DNA of 64,000 nt, taken from Streptomyces lasiicapitis. GTDB taxonomy: Bacteria; Actinomycetota; Actinomycetes; Streptomycetales; Streptomycetaceae. The notes beneath the pieces were generated by a model that was given only the letters and a program-made list of their open reading frames with translations, had not been told where the DNA came from and did not search any database. Location of the stretch: positions 4,598 through 68,597 of the forward strand of contig NZ_BMNG01000025.1 in NCBI RefSeq assembly GCF_014646335.1, in the 5' to 3' direction. How positions within the stretch are numbered: the stretch's first letter is position 1; each line of letters opens with the position of its first letter. The position numbers and the translations under genes are program-made. Below, piece after piece: positions 8,123 to 16,409 of the stretch.

Positions 8123-9319
8123 ATGGCGCATGCCCGTCATTACATCCTCGCCGCCGCGGCGGCGGGAGCCCTGGTGGCCTCGACCGGTGCCACCGTCGCA
8201 CAGGCCGACGCCCCCCCGGCACCGCGCTACGAGCCGCGGATGATCGAGGCCCTGGCGGACACCCTCGGCGTCAGCGACTCCGCCGCCGTGAGACACCTCG
8301 ACGAACAGGCCGACCAGCAGCGGAGACTGGACCGGCTGCGCCAGGACGGCGTCCGTACGGACGGCGCGTTCTTCGACGCGAAGGGCACGCTGACGGTGAA
8401 CGTCGGCGCCGCCCGCGAGGCGAAGAAGGTGAAGGCCACCGGCCTCACCGCCCGCATACCGAGCCGGGGCGAGGCCGAACTGACCCGCGTCACCACCGCA
8501 CTCGACACGGCCGCGGCGAAGCGGGTCCCGAGCGGCATCGCGTCCTGGGAGGCCGACCTGGCCTCCGACACCGTCAAGGTCACCGTGACCGACTCCGCCA
8601 CCCCGGCCGCGCGCGCCTTCCTCAAGGAGGCCCGCAGGCACGGCGACGCCGTGCGAATAGTCAAGAGCGACCGCGAGCTCCAGGCGAAGGCGGCGGTCGC
8701 TCCGGGCAGCCGGATGAACATCAACAACAATGCCGGTTCGTGGTGTTCGGTCGGCTTCGGGGCGAAGAACTCCGCGGGCCGGCAGTACCTCGTCACCGCG
8801 GGCCACTGCGTGACCGGCAATCCGGGCCTCTACTTCAACGGCTCGAAGTTCGCGTCCGGCTCGACGACCCGCTTCGCGCTCGGCCGCAACAGCGTGGACA
8901 TGGGCCTGGCGACGGTCGACGCGGGCTCCTCGATCACGACGTCGGTCGGCACCTGGGGCAACGGCGCCTCGGTCGCGGTGCGCGGCAGCCAGCGCGCGGC
9001 GGTCGGCGCGACCCTGTGCAAGTCCGGCTCGACGACCGGCTGGACGTGCGGCAAGGTCAACGCGTACGGCGTCACCGTCACGTACACCGACCGCAACGGC
9101 GGCCCGGACACCGTGGTCACCGGCCTGGGCCGGTCCACGGTCTGCGTCGAGGGCGGCGACAGCGGCGGGGCGTACATCTCGGGCAACCAGGCCCAGGGAA
9201 TGACCTCGGGCGGCCCGACGGACCAGTCCTGCGGCGGCGTGAACGACCAGGGCTCGTCCTACTTCCAGCCGCTGGACGACACGCTGCGGCACTACGGCCT
9301 GACGCTCAACACGAACTGA
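8123..9319 (+). CDS. Secreted S1-family serine protease (streptogrisin/alpha-lytic type) with propeptide
   Basis: A 398-residue preproenzyme. I chose the ATG at 8123, with AAAGG seven bases upstream. Residues 1-29 or so are a Sec signal peptide ending near 'AQADA'. Residues about 30-190 are the propeptide that folds the enzyme. The mature chymotrypsin-fold domain begins near 'APGSRMNINN'. The triad is visible: His228 in 'VTAGHCV', Asp259 in 'NSVDMGLA' and Ser347 in 'GGDSGGA'. Cysteines pair as in streptogrisins. It should act as an extracellular endopeptidase after release of the propeptide. The gene is monocistronic, with a hairpin right after its stop and two palindromes upstream. Specificity (chymotrypsin-like or broad) is inferred only. 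Confidence 0.95.
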   Translation: MAHARHYILAAAAAGALVASTGATVAQADAPPAPRYEPRMIEALADTLGVSDSAAVRHLDEQADQQRRLDRLRQDGVRTDGAFFDAKGTLTVNVGAAREAKKVKATGLTARIPSRGEAELTRVTTALDTAAAKRVPSGIASWEADLASDTVKVTVTDSATPAARAFLKEARRHGDAVRIVKSDRELQAKAAVAPGSRMNINNNAGSWCSVGFGAKNSAGRQYLVTAGHCVTGNPGLYFNGSKFASGSTTRFALGRNSVDMGLATVDAGSSITTSVGTWGNGASVAVRGSQRAAVGATLCKSGSTTGWTCGKVNAYGVTVTYTDRNGGPDTVVTGLGRSTVCVEGGDSGGAYISGNQAQGMTSGGPTDQSCGGVNDQGSSYFQPLDDTLRHYGLTLNTN

Positions 9320-9325
9320 CGGCGC

Positions 9326-9353
9326 CTCGCGGGTGCCCACCCGCACCCGCGAG
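9326..9353. terminator. Bidirectional hairpin terminator between protease and ABC permease
   Basis: CTCGCGGGTGC and GCACCCGCGAG form a perfect 11-bp stem with a 6-nt loop. It fills the 42-bp gap between two convergent genes, so it can serve both. Confidence 0.75.
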
Positions 9354-9361
9354 ACGTCCCC

Positions 9362-10213
9362 TCACTGGTCCCGTCGGTGCACGCTGCACACGGTGACCGC
9401 AGCGGCGGCCAGCGCCCACACCGCGTACACGGTCCAGGCCCCGCCCTCTGACCACGGGTAGGCCGCGAGGTGTCCGCCGGGCTCGGTCAGCCGCCGCCAC
9501 GCGGGGAACGGCAGGGCGTGGGCGATGAGCGCCGACCAGTGGCGGTCGGGGCTGACGACCATGGGCAGCACCAGGAGCGTCGCGACAGTGACGATCATGG
9601 TGCTGCCCATGTGGCGCAGGAGCGTGCCGATCGCCATGCCCACCAGCGCGGCGACGGGCGTGATCAGCGCGGACGCGACGACCACGCGCAGGGCACCGGG
9701 GTGGTCGAGGGAGACCCCGATGTCCCGGCCGTTCAGGATGGCCTGCGTCGAGAAGAAGGACACCAGGGCGACCAGCGCGCCGAACACCGTGGTCACCGCG
9801 GCGACGACGACCACCTTGGCCGCCATCACCGAACGGCGGGCGGGCACGGCCGCGAACGTCGTCCGGATGAGCCCGCTGCCGTACTCCCCCACGACCGTCA
9901 CCGCGCCGATCGCCCCGGCCGCGAGGACGTGGATCAGCACGGCGTTGGACGTGAAGGCCTCGGCGAGGGGGATGCCGTCGCGGATGAACTTGTCCCGGTC
10001 GCCCGCCGCCTCCGTCGACCAGTAGCGGTAGGTGTCGTACGCCTGGCCCACGTTGAAGCCGATCACGGCGAGCGCGGTGACCAGGTACGCCCACGGCGTG
10101 GACCGCAGCGACCAGAGCTTCAGCCACTCCGCGGCGAGGAGGTCGCGGAAGCGGGCGGCGGGCTCGGACCCGGCCGCGTACAGGGGGGCGTGTGTGGCAG
10201 TCCCTGTGGTCAT
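9362..10213 (-). CDS. ABC-2 type transporter permease
   Basis: A 283-residue membrane protein with about six hydrophobic segments, such as 'LVTALAVIGFNVGQ', 'VLIHVLAAGAIGAVTVVGEY' and 'TVATLLVLPMVV'. The 'GEYGSGLIRTTFAAVPARRSVMAAK' pattern, read in two parts, is typical of Streptomyces ABC-2 permeases paired with a drug- or lantibiotic-exporter ATPase. Its ATG at 10213 overlaps the stop of the ATPase gene by 4 bp (ATGA), so the two are translationally coupled and form one exporter. The cargo is not identifiable. The divergent histidine kinase/response regulator pair probably controls this exporter. Confidence 0.9.
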   Translation of the reverse strand: MTTGTATHAPLYAAGSEPAARFRDLLAAEWLKLWSLRSTPWAYLVTALAVIGFNVGQAYDTYRYWSTEAAGDRDKFIRDGIPLAEAFTSNAVLIHVLAAGAIGAVTVVGEYGSGLIRTTFAAVPARRSVMAAKVVVVAAVTTVFGALVALVSFFSTQAILNGRDIGVSLDHPGALRVVVASALITPVAALVGMAIGTLLRHMGSTMIVTVATLLVLPMVVSPDRHWSALIAHALPFPAWRRLTEPGGHLAAYPWSEGGAWTVYAVWALAAAAVTVCSVHRRDQ

Positions 10214-11121
10214 CGTGCTTCTCCCGCGAGGTATTCGACGCTGTCGGCCGTGAGTTCCATGAAGGCCTCCTCCAAGGACGCCGCGCGCGGGGCCAGTTCG
10301 TGCAGCGGCAGGGCGTGGCGGCAGGCGAGGTCGCCGATGCGGGCGGCGTCCAGGCCGGTGACGGTGAGCAGCGGCCCGTCCTGGTTCACCGCGGCGCCCT
10401 CGGCGGTCAGCAGGTCCGCCAGGTCGGCGGCGCGCGGGGTGCGCACGGTGACGCCCGCCCCGGTGCCCCGGGCCGCGAACCGGGTCAGGCTCTCGGCAGC
10501 GATCAGCTCGCCGCGTCCGATGACGACCAGTTCGTCGGCCGTGTTCTCCATCTCCGACATCAGATGGCTGGACACGAAGACGGTGCGGCCCTCCGCGGCA
10601 AGGCGCCGGAACAGGCCGCGCACCCACAGCACGCCTTCCGGGTCGAGGCCGTTGAGCGGCTCGTCGAAGAGGAGTACCGGCGGGTCGCCGAGCAGCGCGG
10701 CGGCGATGCCGAGGCGCTGGCGCATGCCGAGCGAGAACCCCGCGATGCGGCGCCGTCCCGCCGCTCCGGCGAGCCCGACCTCCGCGAGGACCTCGTCCAC
10801 CCGGCGGCGCGGGATGCGGTTGCTGCGGGCGAGCACGGCCAGGTGCGCGACGGCGCTGCGGCCGCCGTGCACGTCGCCCGCGTCGAGCAGCCCGCCCACG
10901 TGGCGCAGGCCGCGCGGCCGGTCGCGGAAGCGGTGGCCGCCGACGGTGACGGTGCCGCCCGTGGGCTCGTTCAGGCCGAGGATCATGCGCAGGGTGGTGG
11001 ACTTGCCCGCGCCGTTCGGCCCGAGGAATCCCGTGACGTATCCGGGTCGCACCGTGAAGGTGAGGTCCTTCACGGCCGTCGTCGCGCCGTAGCGCTTCGT
11101 CAGGTCCTTGACTTCGATCAT
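10210..11121 (-). CDS. ABC transporter ATP-binding protein (exporter type)
   Basis: A 303-residue nucleotide-binding subunit of the DrrA/BcrA class. It has Walker A 'GPNGAGKST' (about 34-42), signature 'FSLGMRQRL' (about 132-140), Walker B with the catalytic Glu 'VLLFDEPLNGLDPEG', and the H-loop 'FVSSHLMSEME'. The C-terminal 80 residues form the variable extension usual in this class. It is the first gene of a two-gene operon with the permease (overlap at 10210-10213). It starts 132 bp from the divergent histidine kinase, a layout common for bacitracin- or lantibiotic-type detoxification modules in Actinobacteria. That role is inferred from context only. Confidence 0.94.
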   Translation of the reverse strand: MIEVKDLTKRYGATTAVKDLTFTVRPGYVTGFLGPNGAGKSTTLRMILGLNEPTGGTVTVGGHRFRDRPRGLRHVGGLLDAGDVHGGRSAVAHLAVLARSNRIPRRRVDEVLAEVGLAGAAGRRRIAGFSLGMRQRLGIAAALLGDPPVLLFDEPLNGLDPEGVLWVRGLFRRLAAEGRTVFVSSHLMSEMENTADELVVIGRGELIAAESLTRFAARGTGAGVTVRTPRAADLADLLTAEGAAVNQDGPLLTVTGLDAARIGDLACRHALPLHELAPRAASLEEAFMELTADSVEYLAGEAR

Positions 11122-11185
11122 GTGTCAACGGTGGCGGGGGCGGGGTCCCTTCGGCATCGGACCGCCGCCGACAATCCGGGCCGCC

Positions 11186-11210
11186 GGGTGTCGACCCCGG
11201 TTGTACACCC
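11186..11210. promoter_or_regulatory. Inverted repeat in the ABC / two-component divergent region
   Basis: GGGTGT (11186-11191) and ACACCC (11205-11210) form a 6-bp inverted repeat 13 nt apart, in the 132-bp space between the ABC operon and the kinase gene. It is a plausible NarL/LuxR-type response regulator site, but the arms are short and could arise by chance. Confidence 0.3.
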
Positions 11211-11253
11211 GTGGGCCGATTCCCGCCGCTGAGCACGCGCTTACGATGTCGAC

Positions 11254-12462
11254 ATGTCCGTGACACCACCACCGCAGCCCTCGTTCAAGCGCGTGCCGCC
11301 GCATACGTGGACGGCGCTGGCCTGGTTGGTGGGGTCGGCGCTGACGTTCCTCTTCCGGTTCCGGCTGCCGGGTGAGGCCCAACCCGCGCAGCAGGGGGTC
11401 CTCTTCTTCCGGTGGGACGGTCTGGCGATGCTGGCCCTGGCCACCGCGGTGGCCTTCGCGGGCGGCCAGCGCCTGCGCCGCAGCCCTCTCGCCGGGCTCT
11501 GTCTGATCCTGCTGGCCTCGGCGGGCGCGTCGACGGCGCTGAGCGTGGGCGAGATCCCGCTCCTTCAGTTCGTCGCGGCCGATGTCGCGGTGTACGTCAT
11601 CGCCGCGGCCCGGCCGCGCAGGACCGGCCTCGCCGCGCTCGCCATGGCGCTCGGCACACTCACCGGATATCTGCTGACGCGCCTGGCCTTCGGCTGGGTC
11701 GTCGGGACCTCCGCGGAGCTGACCGTCGCGCTGACGGCCGTCGTCGCCTGGCTCCTCGGTGACGCGGCGCACCAGTCACGGCGCCACGCCGAGCAGCTCC
11801 GCGAGCAGGCCGCCGCCCAGGCCGTGACGGCCGAACGGCTGCGCATCGCCCGCGAGTTGCACGACATGGTCGCGCACAGCATCGGCATCATCGCCCTGCA
11901 GTCCGGCGCCGCGCGCCGCGTCATCGGCACCCAGCCCGAGCGGGCCCGCGGCGCCCTCGGCGAGATCGAGACGGCGAGCCGCGAGACGCTCTCCGGCCTG
12001 CGCCGCATGCTCGGCGCGCTGCGCACCGCGGAACCGGGCAAGGCCCAGGAGACGGCCCCGCTCGACCCGGGCCTCGGCCTCGCCGACGTGGACCGGCTCG
12101 CGAAGACCACCACGGCCGCGGGCGTCCGCGTCGACGTGCGCTGGCTCGGCGAGCTCAGGCCGGTGCCGCCGGAGATCGACGTGTCGGCGTACCGCATCAT
12201 CCAGGAGGCGGTCACCAACGTGGTCCGGCACGCGGGCACCCGCTCCTGCCGGGTGACCGTCGACAGCCGCGACGACGAGCTGGCGATCGAGGTGCTCGAC
12301 GACGGGACCGGCCGGAGCGCGGCCGTCGACGGCACCGGATACGGACTGCTCGGCATGCGCGAGCGGGTCGGCCTGCTGCACGGCGAGTTCAGCGCGCAAC
12401 CGCGGCCCGAGGGCGGCTTCCGCGTGGCGGCGCGCCTGCCCGTTCCTGCGGGTGTGCGATGA
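11254..12462 (+). CDS. NarL/DesK-class sensor histidine kinase
   Basis: A 402-residue membrane sensor. The N-terminal half (about 15-170) has four or five hydrophobic segments and no large extracellular loop, so it probably senses through the membrane. The HisKA_3 dimerisation helix carries the phospho-acceptor His203 in 'RIARELHDMVAHS'. The ATPase domain at about 290-400 includes 'IIQEAVTNVVRHA' (N box) and 'GYGLLGMRERV' (G box). The stop overlaps the start of the response regulator gene by 4 bp, so the two form a cognate pair. It lies divergent from an ABC exporter, its probable target. The signal is unknown, perhaps a cell-envelope stress or antibiotic. Confidence 0.94.
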   Translation: MSVTPPPQPSFKRVPPHTWTALAWLVGSALTFLFRFRLPGEAQPAQQGVLFFRWDGLAMLALATAVAFAGGQRLRRSPLAGLCLILLASAGASTALSVGEIPLLQFVAADVAVYVIAAARPRRTGLAALAMALGTLTGYLLTRLAFGWVVGTSAELTVALTAVVAWLLGDAAHQSRRHAEQLREQAAAQAVTAERLRIARELHDMVAHSIGIIALQSGAARRVIGTQPERARGALGEIETASRETLSGLRRMLGALRTAEPGKAQETAPLDPGLGLADVDRLAKTTTAAGVRVDVRWLGELRPVPPEIDVSAYRIIQEAVTNVVRHAGTRSCRVTVDSRDDELAIEVLDDGTGRSAAVDGTGYGLLGMRERVGLLHGEFSAQPRPEGGFRVAARLPVPAGVR

Positions 12463-13148
12463 CCGCGCCCGCCGCCCCGGCCGACGACCGGCGGCCCGTG
12501 CGCGTCGTCCTGGCCGACGACCAGCCCCTCGTGCGCGCCGCCCTCCAGATGGTCATCACCGAGGCCGACGACCTGGAAGTCGTCGGCGAGGCCGGGAACG
12601 GCGAGGAGGCCGTCCGCCTCGCCGCCGACCTGAAGCCCGATGTCGTGGTCATGGACATCCGCATGCCCGGCACGGACGGCATCGAGGCCACCCGCCTGAT
12701 CACGCGGGCCACGGACGCCACCCGCATCGTCGTCCTGACGACGTTCGACGACGACGACTACGTGTACGGGGCGTTGCGCGCCGGCGCGTCCGGGTTCCTG
12801 GTCAAGGACATGGCGCTCGACGAGATCCTCGCCGCGGTGCGTGTCGTCGCGGCCGGGGACGGCCTGATCGCGCCGAGCGTGACCGGCCGCCTGATCAAGG
12901 AGTTCGCGGACCGTCCCGCGGCCGCCCCGCCGCCCAGGGACGTCTCGGGCATCACGGAGCGCGAGCGCGAGGTCCTCACGCTGGTCGGCGGCGGCCTGTC
13001 CAACTCCGAGATCGCCGAGCGGCTGACCATCAGCGTCGCCACCGCGAAGACGTACGTCACGCGCCTGCTTTCGAAGCTGGACGCGCGGGACCGGGTGCAG
13101 CTCGTGATCATCGCGTACGAGACGGGCCTGGTGGCGCCGCCCCGCTGA
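12459..13148 (+). CDS. NarL/FixJ-family response regulator
   Basis: A 229-residue response regulator. The receiver domain (about 14-130) has the acidic pair in 'VVLADDQPLV', the phospho-acceptor Asp66 in 'VVVMDIRMPG', a conserved Thr in 'VLTTFDDDDYV' and Lys in 'GFLVKDM'. The C-terminal LuxR helix-turn-helix is at about 160-222 ('ITEREREVLTLVGGGLSNSEIAERL' split by a turn, then 'SVATAKTYVTRLLSKL'). It is coupled to the kinase gene by an ATGA overlap. Phosphorylation by that kinase should drive dimer binding, most likely at the divergent ABC promoter. Confidence 0.95.
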   Translation: MTAPAAPADDRRPVRVVLADDQPLVRAALQMVITEADDLEVVGEAGNGEEAVRLAADLKPDVVVMDIRMPGTDGIEATRLITRATDATRIVVLTTFDDDDYVYGALRAGASGFLVKDMALDEILAAVRVVAAGDGLIAPSVTGRLIKEFADRPAAAPPPRDVSGITEREREVLTLVGGGLSNSEIAERLTISVATAKTYVTRLLSKLDARDRVQLVIIAYETGLVAPPR

Positions 13149-13252
13149 GCCCCGCCCGGAGCTCCGGGGCCCCGGGGGCGCGTCCGGGCAGCACCACGCT
13201 GTTCCTCGCCCGCCCACAGGACCCAGCGCTCACTCTCCGTCACAATGGAGGA

Positions 13253-14689
13253 GTGGAGTGGTTCACGGCGGACTCCTACTGGGTCGGCCGACTCGTCTTC
13301 CAGCGCGTGCTTGCCGCGATCTATCTCGTCGCCTTCCTCGGCGCCGCGCTGCAGTTCCGCGCGCTCATCGGGGAGCGCGGCATGCAGCCCGTGCCCCGGT
13401 ACGTGGCGCGGGTGCCGTTCCGGCGCTCCCCCAGCGTCTTCCACTTCCACTACTCGGACCGCTTCTTCGCGCTGTGGGCGTGGAGCGGCTGCGCGGTGGC
13501 CGTGGCGCTGCTCGCGGGCGTGGACGGGCTGCTTCCGCTGTGGGGCGCGATGCTGCTGTGGCTGGTGCCGTGGGCGCTGTATCTGTCGATCGTGAACGTG
13601 GGGCAGACCTGGTACGGCTTCGGCTGGGAGTCACTCCTTCTCGAAGTCGGCTTCCTGGCGGTGCTGCTCGCGGGCGACGACGTCGGGCCGCCGGTGCTCG
13701 TGCTGTTCCTGCTGCGCTGGGTGCTGTTCCGGGTCGAGTTCGGCGCCGGGCTGATCAAGATGCGCGGCGACGCGTGCTGGCGCAAGCTGACGTGCCTGTA
13801 CTTCCACCATGAGACGCAGCCGATGCCGGGCCCGCTGAGCTGGTTCTTCCACCGGCTGCCGCGGCCGCTGCACCGCGCCGAGGCGGCGGCCAACCACGTC
13901 ACCCAACTCGCCGTCCCCTTCCTCCTGTTCACCCCGCAGCCCGTCGCCACGGGCGCGGCCCTGCTGATGGCCGCCACCCAGCTGTGGCTCGTCCTCTCCG
14001 GCAACTTCTCCTGGCTGAACTGGCTGACGATCGCACTCGCGCTCAGCGCCGTCGACTTCCGGCGGCTGTTCGGCGACGCGGCGGCCCCGCCCGCGGATCT
14101 CGCCGCTCCCCCGCTCTGGTACGAGATCCTCGTCATCGCCGTCGCCGCGGGTCTGCTCGCCCTGAGCTACCGTCCGGCGCGCAACCTGGTCTCACGGCGG
14201 CAGGTCATGAACTGCTCCTTCGACCCGCTGCACCTGGTCAACGCCTACGGCGCGTTCGGCAGCGTCAGCAGGGTGCGGCAGGAGGTCGTGATCGAGGGCA
14301 CGGCGGACGCGGTGCCCCGGACGGACTCCGCGTGGCTGGAGTACGAGTTCAAGGGCAAGCCCGGCGACGTACGGAGGTGGCCGCGGCAGTTCGCGCCGTA
14401 CCATCTGCGGCTCGACTGGATGATGTGGTTCGCCGGGCTTTCGCCCGCGTACGCGAACCCGTGGTTCGGGCCGCTCGTGGAACGGCTCCTCGAAGGCGAC
14501 CGGGACACGCTGCGGCTGCTGCGCCACTGCCCGTTCCCCGACCGGCCGCCGCGATACGTCCGCGCCCGCCTCTACCGCTATCGCTGCACGACGTGGCGTG
14601 AGCTGCGGGAGACGGGCGCGTGCTGGGAGCGCACGTACGTACGCGAGTTCCTGCCGCCGACCCGGTTGGACCAGGCGCCGGAACCGTGA
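13253..14689 (+). CDS. Lipase maturation factor family protein
   Basis: A 478-residue integral membrane protein of the LMF family, which helps secreted lipases fold in other systems. I chose the GTG at 13253, giving the family-typical start MEWFTADSYW. GGAGGA lies almost directly next to it, closer than ideal, so an upstream CTG start is possible. Several membrane segments occupy residues 15-320. The family motifs 'YGFGWESLLLEVGFLA' and 'LLRWVLFRVEFGAGLIKMRGD' are clear, with 'FHYETQP'-like 'FHHETQPMPGP' following. The C-terminal soluble part has 'NAYGAFGSVSRVR'. No lipase gene is adjacent. It ends 1 bp from the convergent DUF805 gene. Confidence 0.9.
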   Translation: MEWFTADSYWVGRLVFQRVLAAIYLVAFLGAALQFRALIGERGMQPVPRYVARVPFRRSPSVFHFHYSDRFFALWAWSGCAVAVALLAGVDGLLPLWGAMLLWLVPWALYLSIVNVGQTWYGFGWESLLLEVGFLAVLLAGDDVGPPVLVLFLLRWVLFRVEFGAGLIKMRGDACWRKLTCLYFHHETQPMPGPLSWFFHRLPRPLHRAEAAANHVTQLAVPFLLFTPQPVATGAALLMAATQLWLVLSGNFSWLNWLTIALALSAVDFRRLFGDAAAPPADLAAPPLWYEILVIAVAAGLLALSYRPARNLVSRRQVMNCSFDPLHLVNAYGAFGSVSRVRQEVVIEGTADAVPRTDSAWLEYEFKGKPGDVRRWPRQFAPYHLRLDWMMWFAGLSPAYANPWFGPLVERLLEGDRDTLRLLRHCPFPDRPPRYVRARLYRYRCTTWRELRETGACWERTYVREFLPPTRLDQAPEP

Positions 14690-14690
14690 C

Positions 14691-15053
14691 TCACCAAGCC
14701 GGTGTCGGCGCGGCCTCCTTGGGGTTCGGGCCGTACTGGTTCGCCGGCTTGCTGTCGGTGCAGAGCATCACGATGAGGATGATCAGGCCGATCACCGGGA
14801 GCAGGAAGAGCAGCTGCCACCAGCCGGTGCGGCCGGTGTCGTGCAGGCGGCGCGCGCCGACGGCGAGGCCGGGCAGCAGGACCGCCAGGGTGTAGATCAC
14901 TTCGAGGATCGGCGTGAGGCCGGTCGCCATGTCGATCAGCGCGAGCACGAGGCTGATGACGAGGTTGAACAGTGTGAACATCCAGTATTCGGCGCGTCGC
15001 GCCCGCCCGTTGAACACGGTGTATTTCTTGAGTACGTCCACGTACCAGTGCAT
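14691..15053 (-). CDS. DUF805 membrane protein
   Basis: A 120-residue protein with the DUF805 N-terminal motif 'YTVFNGRARRAEYWMFTLFN' followed by three or four hydrophobic segments (about 25-50, 55-75, 85-105). 'ARRLHDTGRTGWWQLL' between them is a family hallmark. The start at 15053 has an AGGGGG ribosome site. It is a small inner-membrane protein found across bacteria with no established biochemical role. The C-terminal 15 residues are a soluble tail. It stands alone and converges on the lipase maturation factor gene. Confidence 0.9.
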   Translation of the reverse strand: MHWYVDVLKKYTVFNGRARRAEYWMFTLFNLVISLVLALIDMATGLTPILEVIYTLAVLLPGLAVGARRLHDTGRTGWWQLLFLLPVIGLIILIVMLCTDSKPANQYGPNPKEAAPTPAW

Positions 15054-15207
15054 CGCGTCCCCCTGTGTATCCGCGATGGAGCGCGTCCCCCGTAGACCGC
15101 GCAGATGACCAGAAGGTACGGCTTCGGGTGAAGCTGGGTCAACGGATCCCGGTTCGCACACTTCATGCCGCTTTGGATCACGGGACGTGCGGCGGAGGGG
15201 GCCTACG

Positions 15208-16098
15208 TCAAAGCAGGTCCGGCCGGGCCGGTGGGGTCGTAGGGATTCCGCCCGGGTCCGCGAGCCCGTACACGCGCCCCGCCGTCCCCGCGAACACCTG
15301 CGCGCGCTCGGTGTCGCTCAGCGCCGACGTCAACGCCCTTGCCGCGTCCACGACTTCACGGTACGTGGCGGCGAGGCCGGACACCGGCCAGTCCGAGCCG
15401 AACATCAGCCGAGCGGGACCGAACGCCTCCAGCGCGGTGTCCGCGTAAGGCCGCAGCCCAGCCACGGTCCAGGACGCCCAGTCGGCCTCGGTGACCAGAC
15501 CCGACTGCTTGGCCACGGTGTTCGGCAGCGACGCGAACGCGCGCAGGGACGAAGCCCAGGGTTCCAGGTCCCCGGACGCGATGGGCGGCTTACCCAAGTG
15601 GTCGAGCACGAAGGTGAGTTGGGGCAGCCGTGCGGCCGCCTCGGCGCACATGGGGAGCTGGTCGGGCCGCACCACGAGGTCGTACGCGAGCCCCGCGTCC
15701 GCCACGGCGGCGAGGCCGCGGCATACGTCCGGGCGCAGCAACCACTGAGGGTCGGGCTCGGCCTGCACCTGGTGGCGGATGCCCACCAGGTGCTTCCCGC
15801 CCGGCAGTTCGGTGAGTGCGGCCAGGGTGTCGGCGATGCCGGGGCGGGTGAGGTCGGTCCAGCCGACGACTCCGGCGATCAGGTCGCTGTCCGCCGCGAG
15901 GGCGAGGAACTCCGGGGTCTCCTCCGCGACGGTGACGGTCTGGACGAGGACGGTGGCGACGACTCCGGCGGCGCGGGCGTGCGGGGCGAGGTCGTCGGCC
16001 GTGAAGGTCCGGCGGATCGGGGCCATCTCGGGGCCGGTGATCCACTCCTGGTCGCGCACGCCGAGGTCCCACACGTGGTGGTGGGCGTCGATGATCAC
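15208..16098 (-). CDS. Amidohydrolase-2 family lactonase, probable L-fuconolactonase
   Basis: A 296-residue TIM-barrel metal hydrolase. The start 'MIIDAHHHVWDLG' carries the metal-binding H-x-H at strand 1, and 'LDHLGKPPI' and 'LMFGSDWPV' are the later conserved His and Asp motifs of the COG3618 sugar-lactone hydrolases. It should open L-fucono-1,5-lactone to L-fuconate in the oxidative fucose route. The GTG start overlaps the stop of the mutarotase gene by 4 bp (GTGA). It is the last gene of the eight-gene operon running from 23364. A rhamnonolactone substrate is an alternative for this family, but the fuconate-dehydratase type enzyme in the operon favours fucose. Confidence 0.85.
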   Translation of the reverse strand: MIIDAHHHVWDLGVRDQEWITGPEMAPIRRTFTADDLAPHARAAGVVATVLVQTVTVAEETPEFLALAADSDLIAGVVGWTDLTRPGIADTLAALTELPGGKHLVGIRHQVQAEPDPQWLLRPDVCRGLAAVADAGLAYDLVVRPDQLPMCAEAAARLPQLTFVLDHLGKPPIASGDLEPWASSLRAFASLPNTVAKQSGLVTEADWASWTVAGLRPYADTALEAFGPARLMFGSDWPVSGLAATYREVVDAARALTSALSDTERAQVFAGTAGRVYGLADPGGIPTTPPARPDLL

Positions 16099-16409
16099 GG
16101 CAGCTCCCAGACCACGGGCAGGCCCGCGTCCGCCCCGTCGCCCGAGTAGTCGTGCACCACGTCGAGCAGCTCCGCCATGCGCGCCTGCCACGCGACGTTC
16201 ACGGGCAGCTTCTCCAGCTCGGCGAGGAGGCGGGCGTAGTCGTCGCACTCCAGGACGTGAAAAAGGTCGGTGCCGCTGCGCCAGATCGTCCACGACGTGG
16301 CGCCCGCCGCGCGGATCGCGGCGGTCAGCTCGGCGGGGACTTCGCGGTGCGCGGCCTCGTACTCCTCGACGCGGTCGGCACGGACCTTGGTGTGCAGGGC
16401 GACTCTCAC
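16095..16409 (-). CDS. RhaM-type (L-rhamnose mutarotase family) sugar mutarotase
   Basis: A 104-residue single-domain protein of the RhaM/DUF718 family: 'MRVALHTKVRADRVEEYEAAH' in two parts, 'SWTIWRSGTDLFHVLECDDY', and a C-terminal 'MAELLDVVHDY'. The fold is a dimeric ferredoxin-like barrel that speeds alpha/beta interconversion of the free sugar. Here it probably supplies the fucose anomer used by the dehydrogenase. It is coupled at both ends by GTGA overlaps (16095-16098 and 16406-16409). The family was first defined on L-rhamnose, which differs from L-fucose, and the usual fucose mutarotase FucU is a different fold. The sugar assignment therefore rests on neighbours. Confidence 0.85.
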   Translation of the reverse strand: MRVALHTKVRADRVEEYEAAHREVPAELTAAIRAAGATSWTIWRSGTDLFHVLECDDYARLLAELEKLPVNVAWQARMAELLDVVHDYSGDGADAGLPVVWELP

